A stretch of 64,000 nt of DNA from Tiliqua scincoides (Eukaryota > Chordata > Lepidosauria > Squamata > Scincidae): assembly GCF_035046505.1 (NCBI RefSeq), contig NC_089827.1, forward strand, positions 17,111,353 through 17,175,352, in the 5' to 3' direction. How positions within the stretch are numbered: the stretch's first letter is position 1; the number at the start of each line of letters is the position of its first letter. Below are positions 57,190-64,000 of this stretch, one piece after another. A program made the translations under genes and the position numbers. The notes under the pieces were generated by a model, which was not told the origin of the DNA, did no database searches, and saw only the letters and a program-made list of their open reading frames with translations.

Positions 57190-57979
57190 TAGTGTCTTAA
57201 GTGGTTTGATAACCATTGAAGCAACAGTACAGTAAATTTCAAGCCGTTTTTAACCTGTGAAAAATGAATTTTACATAAATAGGTCAGATGTAGTTGTGTC
57301 CAGGATTGCTTACACACTAGCCCTTTTCTCTGGAATTGTGATGCTTTGTTCACTCATGCTTTCCAGTGTCAATACTTCACTGTTCTCTCCTTGTGATGCC
57401 TCGGCATGGAAGATTCCATGCAGAGAGACGGTAATAGCCATGGGCGCTCCACTTGCTGTCCCAGTGTGGGGGGCTCTCCAGGTGCGGGGCCCAATTTGAT
57501 CAAATTGCTCTAAGGCCAACTTGGGGGGGGGGTGTTCTGGAACATTTGTTGAGCATTTAGTGGATCTGGATCATTCTGATTGCCTTGTGTTCCCCTTCAC
57601 CTGGCCTTCAATTAGAGCTGAGATACAGTTGCCTGCTCGCAAGTAAACATGCACTTGTGGCTCAGTTTAGCTTTCCATAGCGCTCAATACATTTTATTTG
57701 TCAGCTTGTGGGGGAGGGGGCATTTCCCTCTTGAGTGTTTTTGGGGGCCTGTGTTCATTGGATCAGGACCATTTGGTTGCATTGTGCTCCCCTTGGCTTG
57801 CCCTTCAAAGTGGACTGAGGCACGGCTGCCTACTCACGCGTAAACATGTACACATAGCTCAGTTGCACTTTCCATAGGGCTCAATACATTTTCGTCCTCA
57901 GTTAACAGCTTGTCAGTTTCACAGCCCACTCACAATCAGATGGGTTGTGACCCTCAGTTTGGAAAACATTGGACAAATA
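57190..57979. repeat. Diverged tandem duplication beside a hAT right end
   Basis: Units at about 57537-57715 and 57716-57905 are related: 'ttccatagcgctcaatacattt' beside 'ttccatagggctcaatacattt', and 'gtaaacatgcacttgtggctc' beside 'gtaaacatgtacacatagctc'. At 57950-57979 'gtgaccctcagtttggaaaac' looks like a hAT right end. 57190-57536 shows nothing recognisable. Confidence 0.6.
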
Positions 57980-58963
57980 CGATATGAGGGCTTGATGTGC
58001 TTGGAAGTTATGCATTCTGGTCTGATTACTGCCTCCTTCTGGATATGTGGGTCTTTTGTAATGTGCTGAGTGAAAGCGTTTTGGACATGCTCAGCAACAC
58101 ACTGCTTATCGGTCAGCCTGCAGCTATAGGGTGAATACATTCAGCAAGGAGACATCATGAGACATATGGCATGGACCTTCATTCTCTGATGTTGTGGTCC
58201 CACAACATGCTGTGGTGAGTGCTGGAGTATAGGGTTCAGGCTTGCAGTAGATCAGTATTTATCATCTTATTAATGATATTTCCAGCCAAGCAGGCTCCGA
58301 AAGGTTTAGTTTCATCCAGAACGAAACAGACGCTGTAGATAAAGGGCTTAAGAGACTTATTAAGGAATGAGTTTATTAAAGATGTTTAATCCCAGATGCT
58401 CATGTGGTGCAACTTGTGTGGTTCACTCAGCACTGGAGATGGGCCATGGATGAATCAGATTAAAAGTGTTGCTCCACTGGAGCACTAAAGTACTATATGT
58501 GGAGGCATCTCATTTGAACAACGCCAAAAGCACTTGAGGTTGTCTTCTTTTATGATTCAAAACTACCTTAGTTTCAGAAAACTCAAAACTTTAACAAAAA
58601 AAACACAAAGAGATGGTCAAGAGTTCCAATCACGCTTTCCATGATTCATGATTCTATTATTTATTTAATTTTCCTATCCATGCACCCTTTCTATTCTATC
58701 AAATCTTAAATAAAAACAAAAATGATCATCTGGCTGAGACAAGGAGCATTTGTTATACTCTTTGGGACTCTGAAATTTTTGGACTGTCTTTAAAAATTTG
58801 AGCTGGGTGACCACCAAGAAGTATAGTCATTTCTAAACAAGAAGTACCAAGACTCCAACCACCCTCAGTACCTTGAAATACGTTGAGCGAGCATGTTTTG
58901 GCTCTCTGATACTCAAGTAAAAGTGGTCTCGACATCACATGTTCACCTGTGCTAAACATATAG
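57980..58963. other. Intergenic, unassigned
   Basis: No gene or named repeat recognised. Confidence 0.4.
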
Positions 58964-59070
58964 TAGGAGTGGCCAAACTTGCTTAACCTAAGAAGTACAT
59001 ATGATAAACTTAAAACAAATGTTTGAAAGCCACAATATTTAAGGAGCATTCACATTCTTATATTTATTCA

Positions 59071-59169
59071 CCATGAACACCGTGGTTCATGATTCACCAT
59101 GAACACTAAATGTACGTTTACCATGAACACCATGGTTCATGATTCACCATGAACACTAAATGTACGTTT
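59071..59169. repeat. Two-copy tandem repeat (~53 bp)
   Basis: 'gattcaccatgaacactaaa' and 'tgtacgttt' occur twice, each after 'caccatgaacacc.tggttc'. The unit also contains the inverted 'catgaacaccatggttcatg'. Confidence 0.8.
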
Positions 59170-59269
59170 TAATCCAGCAGACTCTCGGTTTATACCTGAT
59201 AAATAATTATAAAACTTGAAAGTTTGTTATTTACCTTTTATATTGTGATGCCAAAAGGAGCTCAGCCCA

Positions 59270-59618
59270 CCAGGGCCAGATTAAGGGTAATCTTAATTAC
59301 CCAGTGCGGCCTGCACTGGGTAATGTCCCGCACTGCTAGTCAAAATTTTTTAAATCTTGGTATTTTTGAATAATACCATCATGTTATATATAATTTGATG
59401 TGTAATTTAATGCAGTATGCAAGGCAACAAACCGTGTTGAAATATCTTTATTCTGTAAAACATTATAGCCAAAAAACCAGTGGGGATGGGGTAATGTTGC
59501 AGCACCACATCCAGTACCCAGGGCATTGCCCCATCTACTGCATGGGAGGAAGTCCATCATGGGGGGGTGACACACTGGTTTCCCGCACCGGGTGATGCAA
59601 CCCCTAGTGATGCCACTG
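59270..59618. mobile_element. hAT-type MITE, uninterrupted relative of 45775-48735
   Basis: Shares 'aaaattttttaaatcttggt', 'gttgaaatatctttattctg', 'gcatgggaggaagtccatca' and the right end AGTGATGCCACTG with the split copy at 45775-48735. The left end is rearranged ('cccagtgcggcctgcactggg'). Confidence 0.65.
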
Positions 59619-59843
59619 AGTTCTCCTGACTTGTAAACAGGATTGTCAGATTGTGAGATGCCAATTTCACCAGTGACAGCTTGCAGGCATTTAATGCAGG
59701 GCCTTCAAAAATGTGGGGTCCGTGGTATATGCTACCTTTGCTACTTGGTAAATCCAGAACTACAGCCAATGTATGTCCATGAGCTGCACATTATAAGTCA
59801 AAGAGCTGCGTGGGGCTTGTGAGCCACAATGGAGTCACCCCTG

Positions 59844-61265
59844 GTTGGTCCTAGTGATCTTTCCCTAAAGAATTAAGGCAGCTAAATTGAGGATATGGAA
59901 CAAAAGAAAAAAATGACAAATGCTTCATTTGTTTCTAGTTCCAGTTTCACCACGTAGCCTTAAATAACCTGGTGTGTTCAAATGACATGACTGTTGAATA
60001 AGTGTGTACAAATGTGGGGTTTATAAAGAAACCCTGCCCCATTAATGAAGGGTGTGTGCTCCGCTGGGGTAGGGCAGCAGAGGAAAGCAGTAGGCGACAT
60101 GAAGGGGGAACCTGTGCCTGTCCTACCAAGGGACCGGCCCTTCCCTTCCTCTTCTCATCAGGATGTGCTCGTATATAGGCTTCCAACCTGAACTTTCAGC
60201 AAATTTTTTTCCGGTCCCTTGACTGTGACTGAAAAACAGTGGAAATTACAGATTAGCAAAGGAAAAATAATCCAGCCAGACATCTCAAATGGGCAAGAGA
60301 AAGAAGCCCTGGAATCCAATAAATCACCCCAACCCAAAACTTGATGTATAGACAAACCTTAATTTGAAAAAATGATGGAATTTGAATTAATTGTGCTAAG
60401 AAGTTATGACTTGTGACTTAGAAGCTTGCACTTTCAAAGAGGCAAGAGTGGGTGCACTTATTCAGTACTGATGGTAAAGCATTCTGCACATGCTCACTGG
60501 TCTCACAGCCTTCAGGCATAGAATAAAACAACCCCAGCTAATGCACGTCAAATTAATTGCAAACCCAATTCATCCAAGTCCCCTCCATTTCCATGGGAGA
60601 GTTTGAAGCAAATGCATGAAATCTAGCGCTGGATGCTGGCTGGCTGGCTGATGCTCTTTTCATTATACAAAAGGCTGCATAGTGCAGTCCTATGTATAGA
60701 CATACATTCAGGTTGTGGGATTTACTTCCGAGTAACGTCCAGTGAGGTTCCAGGTAAGTGCATAGGACTGCAATTTTACAAAAACGGACATTTTCTAATA
60801 CATGAAACCTGATCAAAATTATACACTGAAACTCTTGCTTTGAAACTGATTCAGAAACAGTCTTTGAAGCAGCACAAGAAATTTCCCACTGTGCTGGGAG
60901 AAAAACATGAAGCATTCATTAGCCAATTCAACACACTCTGGAGTCACCCAGTGCAATTTTTATATTCATTTGTTAAGATGATAAACATTGCCTTACTAGA
61001 TCACAAGTTCATTTAGACCTGCAGTAGCCAATTAGCTGCCTCTGAGAAATTCATAAGCAGGGAGTGAAGAATAATGGTGTATTTCTGTTTGTGCTCAGCA
61101 CTTGTTATTCAGGGGTATAGTGCATCTGTACATGGAGGATCCACTTATCTTTTAAGGCCATTAATAGACCTTTCCATTCATTTGTTTTGCCCTTTAAAAA
61201 GCAATGTAAACTAGTGGCCATTGTCACATCTTAAAGAAACTAATTCTATATAATATGAACTAGGC
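59844..61265. other. Intergenic, one short MITE
   Basis: 60681-60774 is a short ~90-bp Harbinger-like MITE ('agtgcagtcctatgtatag' mirrored by 'cataggactgcaattt'). Nothing else was recognised. Confidence 0.5.
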
Positions 61266-61448
61266 CAGTGGTTCTCAAACTTTTTAGCACCAGGACCCAC
61301 TTTTTAGAAAGACAGTCTTTGGAACCCACTCAAAGTGATATCATTAACTTGGAAGTGATGTCAAGGTTGGAAGTGACATCATCAATTTAGGCTTCAGACC
61401 TAAGCCACGACTCGTGACCCAGACCGACCCACCGTTTGGGAAAAGCTG
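61266..61448. mobile_element. hAT-type MITE
   Basis: Starts CAGTGGTTCTCAAACTTTTT and ends ACCGTTTGGGAAAAGCTG. Flanks aactaggc and agctaagc match at 6 of 8. Contains 'ggaagtgatgtca' and 'ggaagtgacatca'. Same subfamily as 50701-51277 but without the SINE. Confidence 0.8.
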
Positions 61449-61651
61449 AGCTAAGCTTAAGTTTTAGGATTAAATTCCTAAAGGATGCTGTGTGGTGCTA
61501 CTCATTCCAAACAAAGAAGGCTGCTGGTGGTTTGTTTTTATTCTTTTATTCTAATTTATTCTTGCTTCTGTTATCCAGAAGCCTCTGTTAGTTGAGGTTT
61601 GCAATAGAGTTTGCAATGACTTGCATCCTGCAGAGTTCAAGAGGACTGGAG

Positions 61652-61832
61652 GAGTGGCGTAGCTAGAGGGGGTGCAAAGCACTAAGTTTTGCAGGTGCCT
61701 GAATGTGCAGTGCAAGCGCCCCCTCCCCTTTGAAGCCATTCTGGGTGGTGGGAACAAAATGGAGGCATTGCCTCTGCAGTAAGACTCCCTGCAAAACTTA
61801 GTGCTTTGCACCCCCCTCTAGCTACACCACTA
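61652..61832. mobile_element. hAT-type MITE, CAGTGGCGTAGCTAG family
   Basis: Left arm GAGTGGCGTAGCTAGAGGGG then 'gtgcaaagcactaag'. Right arm 'cttagtgctttgcaccc' then CCCTCTAGCTACACCACTA. Long inverted arms, 181 bp. Confidence 0.75.
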
Positions 61833-62144
61833 GCTATACACACTTTTCTGAGAGCAAGCCATATTGAACACAATAAGACTTCTGAGTAGACATGCCATTC
61901 ACAGGCTGGCAGGGCTTATTTTGAGTTACTGTTATGATAATCCAGAATAATACTGTAGCTATGAGTGTTATCACAGATGCCAGGACTTGTGAATTTTTTA
62001 TCTTGGAGGTTTCCTCTGTGTAATTGACTATAATAATATTATTTTAAAGCACTGCTAAAAAGTGTTACATCAGAGTGGTGGAAGTCAGAGTGCTCTAGAG
62101 ATATATCTCCCCCCCCCCCCCCACACACACACCTAATGCTTAAG

Positions 62145-62234
62145 AGGCCAATCCTATGTGTGTCTGCTCAGGAGTAAGTCCCATTAAGTTCAATGGGACT
62201 TCCTCCCAGGGAAGTATGGATAGGATTGTAGCCT
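62145..62234. mobile_element. Short Harbinger-like MITE (~90 bp)
   Basis: Ends AGGCCAATCCTATGTG and GGATAGGATTGTAGCCT, centre 'gtcccattaagttcaatggg'. A C-tract and CA run precede it at 62107-62132. Confidence 0.72.
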
Positions 62235-62476
62235 TCATCCTTGGAAGTGAAAGCCACTGAAATCCATGATAATTACTTGTAACAAAACATGTTTTATGTG
62301 TGGGGGGTGGGTGGGAGAGAAGTCCTAGTTTTGGAAGTTTGATCGTGGGCTCTTTTCTTTCCTGAGTCCCTTCTGTGCCCCCTAGTGGTGCAGCAGAATA
62401 TCAGCTGTGTTTTCAAGAGATGTAAAACCAGCAATCTAGTTTACAGCTGAGGGCAAGAAAAGAAAAGGGGGGGCAT

Positions 62477-62695
62477 CAGTGGTGTAGCTAGAGGGGGCAA
62501 AGCACTCAGTTTTGCAGGCGCCTGAATGTGCCGTGCAAGCAGTCCTTCCCCCCTCCCCTCTGGAGCCATTCTGGGTGGTGGGAGCAAAACAGAGGCGTAC
62601 ACAGGAATGGCTCCAAAGGGGAGGGGCTGCTCGCATGCCACGGTGAGGCTCCCTGCCAAACTGAGTGCTTTGCCCCCCCTCTAGCTATGCCACCT
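62477..62695. mobile_element. hAT-type MITE, CAGTGGCGTAGCTAG family
   Basis: Starts CAGTGGTGTAGCTAGAGGGG and ends CCCTCTAGCTATGCCACC. The arms include 'caaagcactcagttttgcag' and its mirror. No matching flanks were found. Confidence 0.72.
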
Positions 62696-62799
62696 CTTTT
62701 TTTGTTGTTGTTGCCCTCTACTGCAAATTAGATCTCTTGAAAGCTTAGCTGATGATCTGCGGGTTGAGACAGTCCTTTCTTCGTCCCGTTCCCCCATGC

Positions 62800-63600
62800 G
62801 ATTAAAGGGCGGATGAGCTGAGCTGAGCTGACAGTGCAGGAGCATTTCTGCGGGCGCGCCTCTTCGAGGCAATACGGCCAGGCTCTGCCAACTTCAGCCC
62901 CAGCCAACTCCGACGGGCGGCGATCTTCTCCCCCCTGCCGCAGCTCCTCTTCGCCTCGCCTCTGCCAGTGGCAGCTGCAGGCTGGAGGAGGAGGCGGGCG
63001 ACCAGCAGAGCAGGCAGAGGTGCGACGGCCACCGCAGCAACCTCAGTGCCCGCAGCAGGGGCGCTTCTCCCCCTCCCCATGAGGGGTCTCGGGGTGGATG
63101 GGTCTGCCCAGCCGGGGGAGCCCCAGTGCTGCCAGCTGCGAGTGCCAGGCAAGCCTCTCTCCACCCGCTGGGGGCACCTCTCCTGTGCCAACTGCCTGCA
63201 GCCCCTCTCCTCCCAGGTGCAGGGCGAGTGCGACTCCCGGGCGAGTGCGCCCCTTTCCAGCTGCCACCGCCGGGCAGGGCAGCAGCGCCCACCGCAGCAG
63301 GCGGGCTGGGGCGAGGACGGCAGAGGCGGCTCCAGCCTGCTGCGCCTCCTGAGGCAGGAGCTCCAGAGGCGCTCCCTGGAGTGGCGCAGGAGGGAGGCGG
63401 CGCTGCTTGGCCACCTGGCGGCGCTGCAGAGCCAGGTGCGCCTGGACGCTCTCAGGTACCAGCAGCAGCGCAGCCAGGACGTCCAACCCGGCGGAGGGAG
63501 CTTGGTGGGCAGCAGCCAGGTGAGTAGGGGCAGACGCCCACCTCTCTGGGCCCTGCTAGCAAGAGGGCGCTCTCTCCCTGGCTCCTGGTGAGGCATTCGG
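62800..63600 (+). promoter_or_regulatory. CpG-rich block around the PDZRN4 first exon
   Basis: Base composition shifts sharply to GC-rich with many CpGs (for example 'gcgggcgcgcctcttcg' and 'ctccgacgggcggcgatc'), unlike the AT-rich intergenic DNA around it. It includes a possible GC-box 'gggcgg' near 62810. No TATA box is evident. This fits a CpG-island promoter plus first exon. Confidence 0.65.
63079..63519 (+). CDS. PDZRN4: PDZRN4 first coding exon with reduced RING region
   Basis: 147 codons from ATG to a consensus donor (CAG then GTGAGT), phase 0. The 3' two-thirds matches PDZRN4 as I recall it: LEWRRREAALLGHLAALQSQ then VRLDALRYQQQ, the coiled-coil-like segment before the PDZ domains. 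The 5' part aligns with the RING start: CCQLRVPGKPLSTRWGHLSC then ANCLQP, where the family has C-x2-C ... PLCTPCGH-x2-C-x2-C. The His and the last two Cys remain. The second Cys is Arg, and the CTPC pair is Ser and Trp. The rest of the RING and most of the following zinc-binding region are absent. PDZRN4 is a putative E3 ligase scaffold, so this form would probably lack ligase activity. The start was chosen because it aligns with the family N-terminus; an in-frame ATG at 62968 would add 37 residues. Position and strand fit the CNTN1-PDZRN4 order. Confidence 0.68.
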
Positions 63601-63789
63601 TGAGTTCCCCTGGCTTAGCTTGACAGAGGGCTGGCACCTTCCTGACCCACCTGCTGGGCAAGTGTCCCCCTGGCAGCATCTCTAGAAGGATGCTGAACCA
63701 GGTGGGGGTGTGGTCTGCCCCACAGGAGCTGGCATCCTCACCCTGCAGCTCTTGGAGATGGAGCCTCCCTGGGGAAGCATCAGTAGATC

Positions 63790-63989
63790 CAGTGGCATAG
63801 CTAGAAGGGGGCAAAGCACTAAGTTTTGCAGGGAGCCTCACCGCAGCGTGCAAGCGGCCCCTTCCCTTTGGAGCCATTACTGAAGAGCTCCCCCCTGGAA
63901 TGGCTTCAAAGGGGAAGGGCCCCTTGCATGCTGCGGCGAGGCTCCCTGCTAACCTTAGTGCTTCGGACCCCCCTCTAGCTACGCCACTG
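63790..63989. mobile_element. hAT-type MITE, CAGTGGCGTAGCTAG family
   Basis: Starts CAGTGGCATAGCTAGAAGGG and ends CCCTCTAGCTACGCCACTG. Flanks agtagatc and agtagact match at 7 of 8. It lies in the first PDZRN4 intron, if the exon call is right. Confidence 0.88.
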
Positions 63990-64000
63990 AGTAGACTTTT

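Larger units (their letters stand above)
58964..59843. mobile_element. hAT-type transposon with nested insert
   Basis: Left end TAGGAGTGGCCAAACTTGC and right end TGGAGTCACCCCTG, with 'gaaagccacaatatttaagg' and 'gagctgcacattataag' inside, a common hAT layout. It contains the tandem repeat at 59071-59169 and another hAT-type element at 59270-59618. The flanks do not match. Confidence 0.6.

Noticed and set aside
28236-62800. Retrovirus-like or other capsid-bearing elements
   Set aside because: I looked for protease, polymerase and envelope-type segments and for long terminal repeats and saw none. All reverse transcriptase segments here are of LINE type.
62968-63078. Upstream in-frame ATG that would extend PDZRN4 by 37 residues
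   Set aside because: The extension is low-complexity (Arg/Ala/Thr-rich), and the family N-terminus aligns from the ATG at 63079. Kept only as an alternative start.
62802-63596. Long open frame (264 codons) on the minus strand across the CpG-rich block
   Set aside because: It is antisense to the PDZRN4 exon. The residue mix (Arg, Ala, Leu, Ser-rich) is what GC-rich DNA gives by chance, with no recognisable domain and no splice logic.

Overview
The window is vertebrate nuclear DNA, almost certainly from a squamate reptile (lizard or snake lineage). It carries the 3' half of one gene, the first coding exon of a second, and dense interspersed repeats. The squamate call rests on 5S-rRNA-derived and tRNA-derived SINEs beside L2-, CR1- and RTE-like LINEs, plus many small DNA transposons. 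The species cannot be named from the sequence. Positions 4528-25670 (+ strand) hold ten exons of a contactin gene. They encode the end of Ig domain 6, four fibronectin III domains and a GPI-anchor signal. Residue patterns point to CNTN1 rather than CNTN3-6. Splice sites and phases agree across all nine junctions, and the stop codon is followed by about 2.5 kb of repeat-poor sequence that looks like the 3' UTR. About 35 kb of intergenic repeats follow. A CpG-rich block at 62.8-63.6 kb then contains an exon (63079-63519, +) recognisable as the first coding exon of PDZRN4, the neighbour of CNTN1 in the same orientation in other tetrapods. Its RING region is strikingly reduced: several zinc ligands are replaced and the second half is missing, while the downstream coiled-coil-like segment and a consensus splice donor are intact. 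The repeats form recognisable families. (1) Palindromic elements with ends near GGGCGCAATCCTAACC, flanked by TAA or TTA duplications, look like PIF/Harbinger-type MITEs; there are short (~90 bp), medium (~180 bp) and long (~300-550 bp) forms. (2) Many hAT-type elements start with CAG and end with CTG, and most clear copies have 8-bp target duplications, two of them exact. (3) Tigger/pogo-like elements sit at TA sites. (4) LINEs of L2, CR1 and RTE-like type occur. (5) Five 5S-derived SINEs share their last ~33 bases with the RTE-like LINE fragments in the same window, which identifies the likely LINE partner. Several elements are nested and give a relative insertion order. No retrovirus-like element, CRISPR array, tRNA gene or other intact protein-coding gene was recognised.
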